The translations under genes were made by a program, and so were the position numbers. A DNA stretch of 56,273 bases from Lachnospiraceae bacterium (GTDB taxonomy: Bacteria > Bacillota > Clostridia > Lachnospirales > Lachnospiraceae), in the NCBI GenBank assembly GCA_011959105.1, contig BLLU01000082.1:1-56273 (forward strand), given 5' to 3'. The notes below the pieces were generated by a model, which did no database searches, was not told the DNA's origin, and was given only the letters and a program-made list of their open reading frames with translations. Of this stretch, positions 1 to 8,729 are shown one piece after another (within the stretch, counting starts at the first letter, position 1; every line of letters starts with the position of its first letter).

Positions 1-55
1 TCAGTGCGCTTTCCGGGAACATGCTGTTTCGTTCCGCATTTTCCCTGCAAGCACA
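1..55 (-). repeat. Junction of two intergenic repeat units (partial)
   Basis: The first 30 bases match the inner end of the repeat unit that is tandem at 32008-32354 (GGGAACATGC, then CTGTTT). From base 31 a new unit begins with GTTCCGCAT and TTCCCTGC. The window therefore opens inside a repeat cluster downstream of the NlpC/P60 gene. The open frame across 1-246 is this repeat read through and is not a gene. Confidence 0.6.
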
Positions 56-102
56 ATCTCAACTTGATACATGATCGACCCGGAAAACTTTACAATGGTT
101 GA

Positions 103-137
103 GAGGTGCGGATCGCTTTTGATTGATCCACACCTCC
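103..137 (-). terminator. Hairpin downstream of the NlpC/P60 gene
   Basis: GAGGTGCGGATC pairs with GATCCACACCTC with one mismatch around a 10-base loop. It lies about 65 bases past the stop codon of the minus-strand NlpC/P60 gene. No good U-run follows on the minus strand, so the terminator role is inferred from position. Confidence 0.4.
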
Positions 138-202
138 ATGCATTCCGCTTCCAAATTCCAGCCATAGGCTTGCCTCCATGGCCTTCGCACTGTGACTTGG
201 GG

Positions 203-1411
203 CTATAGGATGCGCCGCACCGCCAGAATAGTTCTGTAGTTAGCATTGCTTACCTTGATCCCGGTTCTCTGGGTGCTGGCATGGACGATCTTACCGCCGC
301 CGATATACAGGGCCACATGCCCCTCATAACAAATCAGGTCCCCGGGCTGGGCCTCACTGTAATCCACCCCCCGCCCTGCGCTTCTCTGGGAATAGGATGT
401 GCGGGAGATATCGTATCCATAATCCTGATACACTCGGTATGTAAAGCCTGAACAGTCCGCGCCGTTTGTCAGGCTGGTCCCCCCTGCTACATATGGATTG
501 CCTACAAACTGCAATGCATATTTAGCGATCTGCTTGCCCTTATCACTGCCTGACGCATTATCCACCACAGAAGCATAATTGGTGTTGTTGGTGACCTGGG
601 GAGGATTCTTGGCCGCTGCCGCCAATGCCGCCTGACGCCGTCTCTCCTCTTCTTTTCTCCGCTCTTCCTCTTTCAGCTTCTTTAACTGCTTTTTCTCCTG
701 CTGCAGCAGAGCCTTGGCCGCCGCCGCATCCTGTTTTGCCCTGGCGATCTGGGCGGCAAAATTCTCGGATTTCTCCTGAAGCTGGGCCATCAGGCGGTCG
801 CAGTACTCTTTCTGTTCCTCCATCTCCGCTTTATCGGCCTCCAGGGACGCTTTGTCAGCCTCCAACTGTTCCCAAAGGTCATGCACCTCTTTCCGGGTTG
901 CCTCATACTGGTTCAACATTTCCTGATTATATGCATTTACACTCTCTGCGTAAGTGACGCGGTTGAGCATGTCGCTGAAGCTGGCTTTGCTAAAGAGCAT
1001 ATTCATCAGCGTATCGTCGCCGGTCTCATACATAAATCGGATTTGAAGGGCCATGGCTTCGGCCTGATCCTGTTCCTTCTGCAGCGCCGCCTCGTAAGCC
1101 TGCTGTGTCAACTCGATATCCGCCTCTTTCTGGGCAATATCGTCTTCCAGCAGTTCAATGCTGGTGAGGATGTTGATCAGTTCTGCGTTCAAATCCTCCA
1201 TCTGCTCTTCCAGCAGATCCTGTTGATCCTCCAGATCGGAAATATTGTCATTGATGTTGTCAATCTGATTTTGGGTATCCGTTATGGCCTCTTCCACTTC
1301 CTTAATGGTAGTGGCCCAGGTATCCATAGTGGTTCCCGACAGGGTGGAAATCAATAATGCCGCCACTGCCACCGCCATCATGCATTTTTTCACCCTGTTT
1401 TTTATCCTCAT
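203..1411 (-). CDS. Secreted NlpC/P60 peptidoglycan hydrolase with N-terminal coiled coil
   Basis: 402 residues. An N-terminal signal sequence (basic start, then a hydrophobic stretch to about residue 34) is followed by a long charged coiled coil of Glu, Gln and Lys heptads (about 35-255), an Ala/Asn-rich linker, and a C-terminal NlpC/P60 domain. The catalytic Cys is in DCSGF (C320), with His in EGHVALYIG (H365) and in IVHAST (H377). Such proteins are usually D,L-endopeptidases that cut stem peptides for cell separation or wall growth, and the coiled coil usually controls activity or docks FtsEX-like partners; both points are family knowledge. The ATG at 1411 has AAAGGA about 8 bases upstream and is preferred to the TTG one codon earlier. 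The gene lies 67 bases downstream of asnS on the same strand. The architecture is secure; the exact cut site is not. Confidence 0.9.
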   Translation of the reverse strand: MRIKNRVKKCMMAVAVAALLISTLSGTTMDTWATTIKEVEEAITDTQNQIDNINDNISDLEDQQDLLEEQMEDLNAELINILTSIELLEDDIAQKEADIELTQQAYEAALQKEQDQAEAMALQIRFMYETGDDTLMNMLFSKASFSDMLNRVTYAESVNAYNQEMLNQYEATRKEVHDLWEQLEADKASLEADKAEMEEQKEYCDRLMAQLQEKSENFAAQIARAKQDAAAAKALLQQEKKQLKKLKEEERRKEEERRRQAALAAAAKNPPQVTNNTNYASVVDNASGSDKGKQIAKYALQFVGNPYVAGGTSLTNGADCSGFTYRVYQDYGYDISRTSYSQRSAGRGVDYSEAQPGDLICYEGHVALYIGGGKIVHASTQRTGIKVSNANYRTILAVRRIL

Positions 1412-1478
1412 CAAAATTTCCTTTCTTAAAATGATAAATAATAGATATCAATTTCAGAACACCCTCCGGCAGGCCCTG

Positions 1479-2870
1479 TTACAATTCGCAGTTATTCACC
1501 GTCCTGGGGAACGGCACCACATCCCGGATGTTACCCATGCCGGTGAGATACATAACGCATCTCTCAAATCCCAGCCCAAAACCGGCGTGACGGGCGGAAC
1601 CATAACGGCGCAGGTCCAGATAGAAACCATAATCCTCCTTGTTCAGTCCCAGTTCCTCCATGCGCTGCTCCAGCACCTCCAGATGGTCCTCGCGCTGGCT
1701 GCCTCCGATGATCTCACCGATACCGGGCACCAGACAGTCCATGGCCGCCACCGTTTTCCCATCCTGGTTCAGCTTCATATAGAATGCCTTGATCTCCTTG
1801 GGATAGTCCGTGACAAACACCGGCCGCTTGAACTCCTGTTCCGTCAGGTATCTCTCATGTTCTGTCTGCAGATCACAGCCCCAAAACACCTTGTAGTCAA
1901 ATTCCTCGTTGTGCTTCTCCAGAATTTCAATGGCTTCGGTGTAAGTCACATGGCCAAAATCGGAATTGACCACATGGTTCAAACGTTCGATCAGCCCCTT
2001 GTCCACAAACTGATTGAAGAAAGCCATCTCCTCCGGGGCATTCTCCAGCACATAGCGGATAATATATTTCAGCATGCTCTCCGCCAGCATCATGTCGTCC
2101 TTCAAATCCGCAAAAGCCATCTCCGGCTCAATCATCCAGAATTCCGCCGCGTGGCGGGTGGTGTTGGAATTCTCTGCCCGGAAGGTGGGACCAAAAGTAT
2201 AAATGTTCTTAAAGGCCATGGCAAAGGTTTCACCGTTAAGCTGGCCGCTGACAGTCAGGTTAGTAGGCTTGCCGAAAAAGTCCTGGGAAAAATCAATACC
2301 GCCGTCTTCCGTCCTGGGCACATCCCGAAGATCCAGTGTGGTCACCTGGAACATCTCTCCTGCGCCCTCGCAGTCACTTCCGGTGATCAGAGGGGTATGC
2401 ACATACACAAAGCCCCGCTCCTGGAAAAAGTTGTGGATCGCATAGGCGATCAGGGAACGCACACGGAACACGGCCTGAAAAGTGTTGGTCCGGGGGCGCA
2501 GATGGGAAATGGTGCGCAGATATTCAAAGCTATGGCGCTTTTTCTGCAGGGGGTAATCTGCCCCGGAAGGCCCCTCCACCAACACCTCCGCCGCCTGCAT
2601 CTCAAAAGGCTGCTTGGCATCGGGAGTCAGCACGATGGTTCCCCGGACAATCAGGGCCGCACCCACATTTATTTTGCACAGTTCCGCAAAATTCTCCAGC
2701 TTGTCGCCGTATACCACCTGAAGCGGCTCAAAGAACGTCCCGTCGTTAATCACCAGGAAACCGAAATTCTTGGAGTCACGGTTATTCCGCACCCAGCCGC
2801 CAACAGTAACCTCTTTGTCGGCATAGGCTGCCTTGTTGCGGTAAAGTTCCTTGATGTCTGTAAGATTCAT
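1479..2870 (-). CDS. asnS: Asparaginyl-tRNA synthetase
   Basis: 463 residues, normal length for bacterial AsnRS. It charges tRNA-Asn with asparagine in the cytoplasm. An N-terminal OB-fold anticodon-binding domain (about 18-105, with [12 protein letters not shown]) leads into a class II catalytic core: motif 2 [15 protein letters not shown] (230-244) and motif 3 [15 protein letters not shown] (430-444). [10 protein letters not shown] is typical of AsnRS rather than the related AspRS. The ATG has a strong AGGAGG eight bases upstream. A partial intergenic repeat lies 37 bases upstream of the start at 2908-2945. No T-box is visible upstream, unlike ileS in this window. Confidence 0.97.
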   Translation of the reverse strand: MNLTDIKELYRNKAAYADKEVTVGGWVRNNRDSKNFGFLVINDGTFFEPLQVVYGDKLENFAELCKINVGAALIVRGTIVLTPDAKQPFEMQAAEVLVEGPSGADYPLQKKRHSFEYLRTISHLRPRTNTFQAVFRVRSLIAYAIHNFFQERGFVYVHTPLITGSDCEGAGEMFQVTTLDLRDVPRTEDGGIDFSQDFFGKPTNLTVSGQLNGETFAMAFKNIYTFGPTFRAENSNTTRHAAEFWMIEPEMAFADLKDDMMLAESMLKYIIRYVLENAPEEMAFFNQFVDKGLIERLNHVVNSDFGHVTYTEAIEILEKHNEEFDYKVFWGCDLQTEHERYLTEQEFKRPVFVTDYPKEIKAFYMKLNQDGKTVAAMDCLVPGIGEIIGGSQREDHLEVLEQRMEELGLNKEDYGFYLDLRRYGSARHAGFGLGFERCVMYLTGMGNIRDVVPFPRTVNNCEL

Positions 2871-2907
2871 CTTTTTTTCCTCCTATTCCGAGATCTTCTG
2901 ATCTCCC

Positions 2908-2945
2908 GTTCCGCATATCCCCTGCAAATGCACTCTCCTGGTGCA
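2908..2945 (-). repeat. Partial intergenic repeat ahead of asnS
   Basis: Starts GTTCCGCATATCCCCTGCAA on the plus strand. This shares its conserved end with the repeats at 32008-32354 and with the reverse complement of those at 55.1-56.3 kb. Read on the minus strand, the conserved end GGGGATATGCGGAAC sits 37 bases upstream of the asnS start codon. The element is truncated. Confidence 0.5.
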
Positions 2946-2969
2946 TAATACGGGACCGTTCCTGCGATT

Positions 2970-3371
2970 TTATTTCTCCCTTTTCAAAAAAGTGTTCCTG
3001 CTGCATAAAATATTGATATTACCGTCAACAAAACCAACACCAACTCCGGATTTTGCTTTTAAAACATCTGCATACTTTCCACTTTCCAAATATCTTTTAA
3101 GGAAACAGGTAACATCATTCAATATTTCATCCCATTCAGCTTTTTTGCACCATTGGAATGGATTATCTCTTGTAGCGAAATCTGTCACTTCATTGCACAG
3201 CCAATCCTCCTCATCTGTATCAAATTCCGAAGTTCCAATTAGCTCCATTGACCAATTATCATCACCGTTGTCATACAAGTTAAATCCAAAAGCTATAACC
3301 TCATTTGGAATACCTGTATCCGATATATCATCCAATACATCATCTAACCATTCTGATATTTCATCAAACAC
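2970..3371 (-). CDS. Small acidic protein, possibly an orphan immunity-type protein
   Basis: 133 residues, no signal peptide or membrane segment, very acidic in the first half (WLDDVLDDISD, DTDEEDWLC). It ends with a glycine-rich turn GVGVGFVDGN. I recall similar small acidic cytosolic proteins scattered as orphans in Firmicutes, often near polymorphic toxin systems, but cannot name the family, and no toxin partner is adjacent. The GTG start at 3371 has AGGAGG eight bases upstream. Base composition is clearly AT-richer than asnS and the PPIase gene on either side, which suggests recent acquisition. The immunity role is a guess. Confidence 0.7.
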   Translation of the reverse strand: MFDEISEWLDDVLDDISDTGIPNEVIAFGFNLYDNGDDNWSMELIGTSEFDTDEEDWLCNEVTDFATRDNPFQWCKKAEWDEILNDVTCFLKRYLESGKYADVLKAKSGVGVGFVDGNINILCSRNTFLKREK

Positions 3372-3454
3372 CCTCTAAACCTCCTGTACTAATACTTCGG
3401 TCTATATATCCAGTTATAAAGGACTTGTCTGCAATGCATATTTACTGATTTAAC

Positions 3455-4507
3455 TTAAATCTCTGTAATCTGGGCATTCTGGGTCAGGAATTCCAGCACC
3501 TTCTCAAACATGAAATATTCCCTGTATTCCTCCCGGTCCAATTCACCCAGAAAGGCTTCCACCGAATCATATCCGCCCTGGACTGCGTACTCCTCCAATT
3601 TCTCCTGTAACTCCTGATCCTCTATATTCAGATTCTCCGCATTGGCCACCGCCTGGAATGCCAACCCCTGTTGGGCTGCTTTTTCCGCATACTGGTCTAA
3701 AAAGGACGTAGAATCCATTCCAAAACTATACTGGCAATAGGTTTCCATATCAACGCCGTTTGCCGCACAGTCCGCCTCCAGTCCCGCCTGTACATTATTC
3801 CGATACTTTTCCACCAGAGCCTCCGGGAGTTCCTTAAACACACAGCCATTGATCAAACCGTCCACCACCGCGTTCTCCAGCGTGGCGCGGTAGGTATTCT
3901 GAGCGTTCCTGTCCAGATAATCATGCACAAACTGCTGCATCTGCTCCACAGTGGTAATATCGGGAACGCCAATACTGGCTACCACCTCATCGCTGTATTC
4001 CGTGGGCATAATAAAATTCACGGTAACAGTAAAAGTCACCGCCTGTCCGGCCAGCTGCGGATTATTTTTGTACACTTCGGGAAAGTGCAGATCCAACTCT
4101 CTGGTCTCCCCGGGCATGGCGCCGATCAGCCCTTCCTCAAAGCCCTCGATAAACTGACCTGAGCCAATTTCCAGCATGGCGCCGGAGGCCGTGCCTCCCT
4201 GAAAAGCCTCGCCGTCCCGCGTTCCCACATAGTCAATATTTACAGTATCCCCCAAGACCACTTCCCGGTCCAGGACACCGCCTCTATCCGCCGTCACCGA
4301 GTCCATGTACAGCGCTTTCATCAATTCCGCTTCCTGGGCCTCGTCCACCGTTGCCGCCGCCAGCTGTACGGGAATCCCCTTGTACTCACCCAGCGTCACA
4401 ACTTTTTCCACCTTCATGTCTTTCAGCGCATCCGACTGCTGGCCGCAGCCGCCCAACATACCTGCCGCCAGCAGCGCTGCCAGCACAATCACCATCTTTT
4501 TTCCCAT
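3455..4507 (-). CDS. FKBP-type prolyl isomerase lipoprotein, trigger-factor-like
   Basis: 350 residues. The N-terminus is a lipoprotein signal with lipobox LGGC (Cys21), so it should be membrane-anchored on the outer face. Residues about 80-165 form an FKBP domain (DTVNIDYVGTRDGEAFQGG, then GSGQFIEGFEEGLIGAMPGE). The C-terminal half is helical, like the substrate-binding arms of trigger factor. It lacks the ribosome-binding N-terminal domain of Tig, so it is probably an extracytoplasmic foldase acting on secreted proteins. The ATG at 4507 follows AGAGGA. It is downstream of cls but separated from it by a hairpin terminator. Confidence 0.88.
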   Translation of the reverse strand: MGKKMVIVLAALLAAGMLGGCGQQSDALKDMKVEKVVTLGEYKGIPVQLAAATVDEAQEAELMKALYMDSVTADRGGVLDREVVLGDTVNIDYVGTRDGEAFQGGTASGAMLEIGSGQFIEGFEEGLIGAMPGETRELDLHFPEVYKNNPQLAGQAVTFTVTVNFIMPTEYSDEVVASIGVPDITTVEQMQQFVHDYLDRNAQNTYRATLENAVVDGLINGCVFKELPEALVEKYRNNVQAGLEADCAANGVDMETYCQYSFGMDSTSFLDQYAEKAAQQGLAFQAVANAENLNIEDQELQEKLEEYAVQGGYDSVEAFLGELDREEYREYFMFEKVLEFLTQNAQITEI

Positions 4508-4663
4508 ATCATCCTCTTTTCCGCTTATTTGGAGTCCGGCTTAAATTGGACTGCCCTTTTCTCTGCCAAAGCAAATACACTATCCTATCCTTTATACCAC
4601 AATTCGGCTCCCAGTAAAAGCCTTATTTTCATTATCCCCGCGAACCGTCCCCCTTAAGCCTCG

Positions 4664-4697
4664 GAAAAACCGGGCAGTATCCCGCTGTCCCGGTTCC
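4664..4697 (-). terminator. Rho-independent terminator after cls
   Basis: On the minus strand AACCGGG and CCCGGTT form a 7-bp stem followed directly by a run of U residues. It is about 20 bases beyond the cls stop codon and ahead of the PPIase lipoprotein gene. Confidence 0.75.
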
Positions 4698-4718
4698 CAC
4701 AATCACTTGAAAGCCCCC

Positions 4719-6200
4719 TTAAAGCAAAGGTGAAAGAAGCCTGCACACCTGCTCCTTGAAACGTACCTTCAGACAGCGGCTGGCATAGGCCTCTCTGGTA
4801 ACCCGGGTACAATGCTCCAGATCGCGGTCAAACAATTCCGACATCTCCCTGGCCTTGCTCTCATCGTACACTACCGCATTCACCTCAAAGTTCAGAGAAA
4901 AGCTGCGTATATCCATATTAGCCGTACCAAAGCACAGCACCTCATCGTCCACCACCAGGCCCTTGCTGTGCAAAAAGCCGTTGTCATAAGTATAGCAGTT
5001 TGCGCCCGCCATCACCAGATCGCCCATGTAGGAGTAGGTTGCCCAGTACACAAAGGGATGATCCGGCTTACAGGGAATCATCACCCGCACATCCACGCCG
5101 GAGCGGACGGCGATGAGCAGGGCGCTCATCACGGATTCGTCCGGGATAAAATAGGGCGTCTGTATGCTGATCCTGCGCCTCGCCTTGTGAATCAGCCGCA
5201 GATAATTGTCCCGGATCTGCTTCTGGGTATTGTCCGGCCCGCTGCTGATAATCTGTACTTTGCAGCCGTTTCCTCCCACTGTATGCTTCTCTTCCAGATA
5301 TTTGCCCGCGGCAAACAAATTCTGCCCCGCGGCATAATTCCAGTCCAGAATGAAACGCAGCTGCAGTCCGAAAACCGCTCCCCCCAGGACCCGCAAATGG
5401 GTATCACGCCAATAGCCGAACCTTTCGTCCAATCCCAGGTACTCCTTGCCCACATTGAAGCCTCCCACATATCCCACCCGGTTGTCAATCACCACGATCT
5501 TGCGGTGGTTGCGGTAGTTGATACGAAGCTGCAGCCTGCCCAGCAGAGCGGGAAAAAACTCTGCCGTCTGTATCCCCCAGGCACCAAGCTGCTTCCAGAG
5601 TTTATTTTTTACAGTACGGCATCCCATGCTGTCAAACAGAATGCGCACCTCCACTCCCTCCGCAACTTTCTCTTTGAGTACCTCTACGATCCGCTGAAAC
5701 AACACATCATTTTTAATAATATAATACTCCATATGGATAAACCGCCTGGCCTGGCGCATGTCCTGGATCAGGGCGTCAAATTTGGCATTACCATCCGTAT
5801 ATATGGTGATGTCATTGTCTTCCGACAGCACAGCCCCGGAACTTTCCAGATTATACATAATCAAGTCCCTGTACCTGTCAATCTCCCCGTCCCGGTCCTC
5901 TGAACGGCGGCTCTGCAGACGGTGTTCCTGCCCACGTACCTCCTCATTCAGGCGATCCTCTACTTCCTTTAAGCGGAACATCTTCCGCTTGTGCATATCC
6001 GTCCCCAGCAGCAGATAAAACAGGAAACCCACAATCGGAATAAAGAACAGCAACAGAAGCCAGGCCCATACGCTCCTTGGCTCCTTTCGTTCAAAAAATA
6101 TAATGATAATCGCAAACAACATATTCCACAGCATCAAATGTCCGGACATAAATCCCCACACCGTCTGCACATTGTTCCAAAACACTTGTAAAATATCCAA
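4719..6200 (-). CDS. cls: Cardiolipin synthase (phospholipase D family)
   Basis: 493 residues. Two N-terminal membrane helices (about 20-36 and 44-66) precede two phospholipase D HKD modules: NHRKIVVIDN with H232 and K234, and HSKGLVVDDE from H411. GGFNVG and GTANMD follow each motif as expected. The enzyme condenses two phosphatidylglycerol molecules to cardiolipin and glycerol at the membrane. The start appears to be TTG at 6200 with AGGAAG six bases upstream. A terminator follows the gene. Length and motif order are those of bacterial ClsA-type enzymes. Confidence 0.95.
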   Translation of the reverse strand: MDILQVFWNNVQTVWGFMSGHLMLWNMLFAIIIIFFERKEPRSVWAWLLLLFFIPIVGFLFYLLLGTDMHKRKMFRLKEVEDRLNEEVRGQEHRLQSRRSEDRDGEIDRYRDLIMYNLESSGAVLSEDNDITIYTDGNAKFDALIQDMRQARRFIHMEYYIIKNDVLFQRIVEVLKEKVAEGVEVRILFDSMGCRTVKNKLWKQLGAWGIQTAEFFPALLGRLQLRINYRNHRKIVVIDNRVGYVGGFNVGKEYLGLDERFGYWRDTHLRVLGGAVFGLQLRFILDWNYAAGQNLFAAGKYLEEKHTVGGNGCKVQIISSGPDNTQKQIRDNYLRLIHKARRRISIQTPYFIPDESVMSALLIAVRSGVDVRVMIPCKPDHPFVYWATYSYMGDLVMAGANCYTYDNGFLHSKGLVVDDEVLCFGTANMDIRSFSLNFEVNAVVYDESKAREMSELFDRDLEHCTRVTREAYASRCLKVRFKEQVCRLLSPLL

Positions 6201-6372
6201 AATTCTACTTCCTTTGTTCCTGCATGCCCGGAGCCTGTCCTGGGCAGACTCCCTCTACACCTGTCGTTTTCCATACTGATCATCAAAGCCTCCCCGGGAC
6301 AGCTTTATACACAGTATATCATACTTTTTACGGAAAATCTCTAAATTTATCATAAAGATCGGGAAATCTTGG

Positions 6373-6401
6373 TTGATTTCATTTTCAAAGGATGATACAA
6401 T
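6373..6401 (+). promoter_or_regulatory. Sigma-A promoter for the small anchored protein
   Basis: TTGATT (6373-6378), 17-base spacer, TACAAT (6396-6401). It lies about 85 bases upstream of the GTG start at 6486 in the divergent region shared with cls. Confidence 0.65.
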
Positions 6402-6485
6402 GTTCGAAAAGAGCCTGTATGCCGAAAAAGTAATATGGAACTTGCCACGGCATATTGCGGAACTTTAAAGCAGGAGGATTCGTCC

Positions 6486-6962
6486 GTGAAAACATATCAG
6501 ATCGTCATACTCATTGTACTTTTGGTACTCATAGCCATCGTAGTGCTCCTCTATTTCCTTGGTAAAAAGGCACAGAAAAAGCAGGCCGAGCAACAGGAAA
6601 TGCTGGAACAGAACAAACAGTCTTTGTCCATGCTGATCATTGACAAAAAACGCATGAAAATTAAGGACTCCGGACTGCCCCAGATGGTCATTGACCAGAC
6701 TCCCAAGCTGATGCGCAACTCCAAGATGCCCATTATCAAGGCCAAGGTGGGGCCCCAGATCATGTCTCTGATCTGTGATGAGAAAATCTTTGACAATGTT
6801 CCTGTCAAAAAGGAAGTAAAGGCTGTGGTCAGCGGGATCTACGTGCTAGACGTGAGAGGCCTCCATGGCAAAGCGGAGAAAAAGCCGGAGAAAAAGAAGG
6901 GATTCTTCAAAAAACTCTGGGAAAGCGCTCAGGAAAAGGCCGGGGCCAAACCCCTAAAATAG
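6486..6962 (+). CDS. Small N-terminally membrane-anchored cytoplasmic protein
   Basis: 158 residues from a GTG start with AGGAGG nine bases upstream. Residues about 5-24 form one strongly hydrophobic helix (IVILIVLLVLIAIVVLLYFL), followed by a basic and Gln-rich linker. A compact central region (about 50-125, with LPQMVIDQTPKLMRNSKMP and PQIMSLICDEKIFDNVPVK) precedes a Lys-rich tail. Related proteins occur in Lachnospiraceae without an assigned function that I can recall. The positive-inside rule predicts that the bulk is cytoplasmic. It is monocistronic, with its own promoter and terminator. Confidence 0.85.
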   Translation: MKTYQIVILIVLLVLIAIVVLLYFLGKKAQKKQAEQQEMLEQNKQSLSMLIIDKKRMKIKDSGLPQMVIDQTPKLMRNSKMPIIKAKVGPQIMSLICDEKIFDNVPVKKEVKAVVSGIYVLDVRGLHGKAEKKPEKKKGFFKKLWESAQEKAGAKPLK

Positions 6963-7008
6963 TCCCTTTTCGGATTGTGTCGTCATTGGAAAATAACTTA
7001 TAAGCATA

Positions 7009-7050
7009 AATAAATCCCAGGCCCTATACCGCTGGGATTTATTGTTTTCT
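7009..7050 (+). terminator. Rho-independent terminator
   Basis: A perfect 12-bp inverted repeat, AATAAATCCCAG and CTGGGATTTATT, surrounds an 11-base loop and is followed by GTTTTC. It lies 46 bases after the stop of the + strand gene. Its symmetric A/T ends could also stop minus-strand transcription from the M24 peptidase gene. Confidence 0.85.
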
Positions 7051-7106
7051 GCCAATATAGCGGCAGCATTCCGTTTTCCCATGTAAAATCCTTTCGCTTA
7101 AGCGGC

Positions 7107-7850
7107 CTATAACTTCATTAACTTGTCATTTTTAAAATAATAGATATCTTCTCTCTTGTATCCATATTGGGAATCAGGAATACTGATATGTGGTTCAAAG
7201 GTAAACATTTCGACGTCCGATAGTCTACTATAATTCCCCTTTTCGATATATACTCTGTCATTTTTATTTTTTACAATGGAATGTCCAAGGTTCCCAAGAA
7301 AATCCAAGTTAAGAAATCCCTTTTTCACAATTAAATCATTCATGAAATAGTATAATTCTTCAAATGTCATATCCGGCATTGCCACATCCATTAAAGTTTT
7401 ATGCAGGTATGCTTCCATCTGAAGTCCATTTCTCCACTCATCTTTTTTTATTCCGTCAATTTCGTCAAGTACAATGCCATTTTCAATGACAAGTGTTCTT
7501 GCATAATCCCCCCAAATATTGTCCCTTTGAGGACTTAAATCAATAGTGATAATATCGTTTTCCTGTATGGTTCTATCCGATGCCATGTAATCCCTGCCCG
7601 ATACAGATATGGCCGTTCCATCTCCGGCAAAAACAAAAGCGCCAACATCCCAATACCAAAATGAATCCGCACCATTTTCCAATAAATAATTTTCACACAA
7701 CGCTTTGATATCCCGTAGGTTCATCCCGGCTTTTATTGTGCGGGCAATATGTTTTATGGCGGCTCTATTTAAATCCTGCATTGCGGAATATAAACCAAGA
7801 GTTTCCTTTGCCACACTGCATCCATTGAATAAATGCTGTTTTGTATTCAC
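7107..7850 (-). CDS. M24 family metallopeptidase (Xaa-Pro aminopeptidase/prolidase-like)
   Basis: About 247 residues from a GTG at 7850 with AGGCAGG upstream. The frame stays open to 8069, but that extension crosses a 19-bp palindrome and the end of the next gene, so it is unlikely to be translated. The pita-bread metal ligands are all visible: Asp in DIITIDLSP, Asp in WGDYARTLV, His in LGHSIV, Glu in FTFEPH, and Glu in KREDIYYF. It has only the catalytic domain and no creatinase-type N-domain, so it may be a small cytosolic aminopeptidase acting on N-terminal proline contexts. Composition is much more AT-rich than its neighbours. N-terminal truncation by a rearrangement is possible. Confidence 0.8.
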   Translation of the reverse strand: MNTKQHLFNGCSVAKETLGLYSAMQDLNRAAIKHIARTIKAGMNLRDIKALCENYLLENGADSFWYWDVGAFVFAGDGTAISVSGRDYMASDRTIQENDIITIDLSPQRDNIWGDYARTLVIENGIVLDEIDGIKKDEWRNGLQMEAYLHKTLMDVAMPDMTFEELYYFMNDLIVKKGFLNLDFLGNLGHSIVKNKNDRVYIEKGNYSRLSDVEMFTFEPHISIPDSQYGYKREDIYYFKNDKLMKL

Positions 7851-7935
7851 TGTTATACCCTGCCTTTCTGTAAAATTTATCCATCCAAAAACGGTTATTC
7901 CGACAGATTGCAACGAAAACTCTCTCGTATCCGAC

Positions 7936-7986
7936 GGCGGCCTTAAAACAACGCGTACATTGAGTATGCGTTGTTTTAAGGCCGCC
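7936..7986. repeat. Perfect 19-bp inverted repeat (hairpin)
   Basis: GGCGGCCTTAAAACAACGC at 7936-7954 and its exact complement at 7968-7986 flank a 13-base centre. It lies between the M24 peptidase gene and the end of the DUF1934 gene. It marks the junction between AT-rich and GC-rich DNA. It could end transcription of the DUF1934 gene or be the trace of a mobile element. Confidence 0.85.
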
Positions 7987-8013
7987 CAGGTTACAGTCCG
8001 ACAATACTCTTTT

Positions 8014-8466
8014 CTAAAGAACACCCAGAATGCGGATTTCCACACGGTTTTCAGAGACCGCCTGGCCATCCTGCCTTAATACATATTCCAGCTTCAAGCT
8101 AACAGCATCCTGTTCCTCCTCGATCTGCAGCCTGTGGGTATCCGTTTCCAGCAGTAAATTACCGAAAGAAGTACGGTAAAAATTGGAATGGTATTTTCCG
8201 GGTTCAAACACCATGCGTGAGACCGCCTCCCCTCTGATTTGTCTTTCCAGAAGGGCGTCTTTCCATTTCAGCAGAACTTTACAGGGCTTCTCCCAGCCCT
8301 CCGGCTGCTCCTCATACAGGCAGTAACATGCCCCTGCTCTCTCATAGTACTCCCCTTCCGCCTTCGTCTCTTCCCGGCGGCACAGCGGAGAATCCCAGTC
8401 CATGCCGCCCTCCCCCGGAACCCTGCTCAGGGTCTGAATCAGAATCCGTACTTTCCTGTTTTCCAT
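8014..8466 (-). CDS. DUF1934 domain beta-barrel protein
   Basis: 150 residues from ATG 8466 with GGGGGAG upstream; the open frame runs 17 codons further but without a ribosome binding site. Features fit the DUF1934 calycin-like family of small Firmicutes proteins: a short N-terminal strand (RKVRILIQT), a central YYERAGACYCLYEE, FEPGKYHSNFYRTSFGNLLLETDT, and a C-terminal run of beta strands. The family is thought to bind a small ligand, but its function is unknown. It is downstream of murI on the same strand, with a 263-base spacer that holds a 35-bp tandem repeat. Confidence 0.8.
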   Translation of the reverse strand: MENRKVRILIQTLSRVPGEGGMDWDSPLCRREETKAEGEYYERAGACYCLYEEQPEGWEKPCKVLLKWKDALLERQIRGEAVSRMVFEPGKYHSNFYRTSFGNLLLETDTHRLQIEEEQDAVSLKLEYVLRQDGQAVSENRVEIRILGVL

Positions 8467-8530
8467 CTTACGCTCCCCCGCCCAAAGGGCATGATCTGCC
8501 CAAGGGACACCATGCACTCAAATGGCATCA

Positions 8531-8615
8531 TCCGCCCGGAGACAGCATACTCCCGATGAGCACCGTCCGCCCGGAGACAACATACCCCCGATGAGCACCG
8601 TCCGCCCGGAAGCCC
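8531..8615. repeat. 35-bp tandem repeat between DUF1934 gene and murI
   Basis: TCCGCCCGGA recurs at 8531, 8566 and 8601, exactly 35 bases apart, with the intervening sequence (CAACATAC..CCGATGAGCACCG) conserved in two units. More degenerate units extend left to about 8476 and right to about 8640. The repeats are contiguous with no unique spacers, so this is a minisatellite rather than a CRISPR array. Confidence 0.8.
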
Positions 8616-8729
8616 CTATCCGCCCAGCAGCAAGATCCGAGTACGCCCAATATACGGACAAATTCATCTTAGAACCGGCAGTGGCAATATAAACAGTACC
8701 GCCAGTTCAACCATGAACATGCCAATACC

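Noticed and set aside
1..246. Minus-strand open frame at the left edge
   Set aside because: It reads through repeat DNA (VLAGKMRNE matches the frame of other copies) and overlaps the hydrolase terminator region; no ribosome binding site.
7851..8069. Longer M24 peptidase N-terminus
   Set aside because: The extension spans the 19-bp palindrome and the 3' end of the DUF1934 gene and has no family resemblance; GTG 7850 has a better ribosome binding site.
8531..8615. Possible CRISPR array
   Set aside because: Repeats are head-to-tail with no unique spacers and no cas genes are present.
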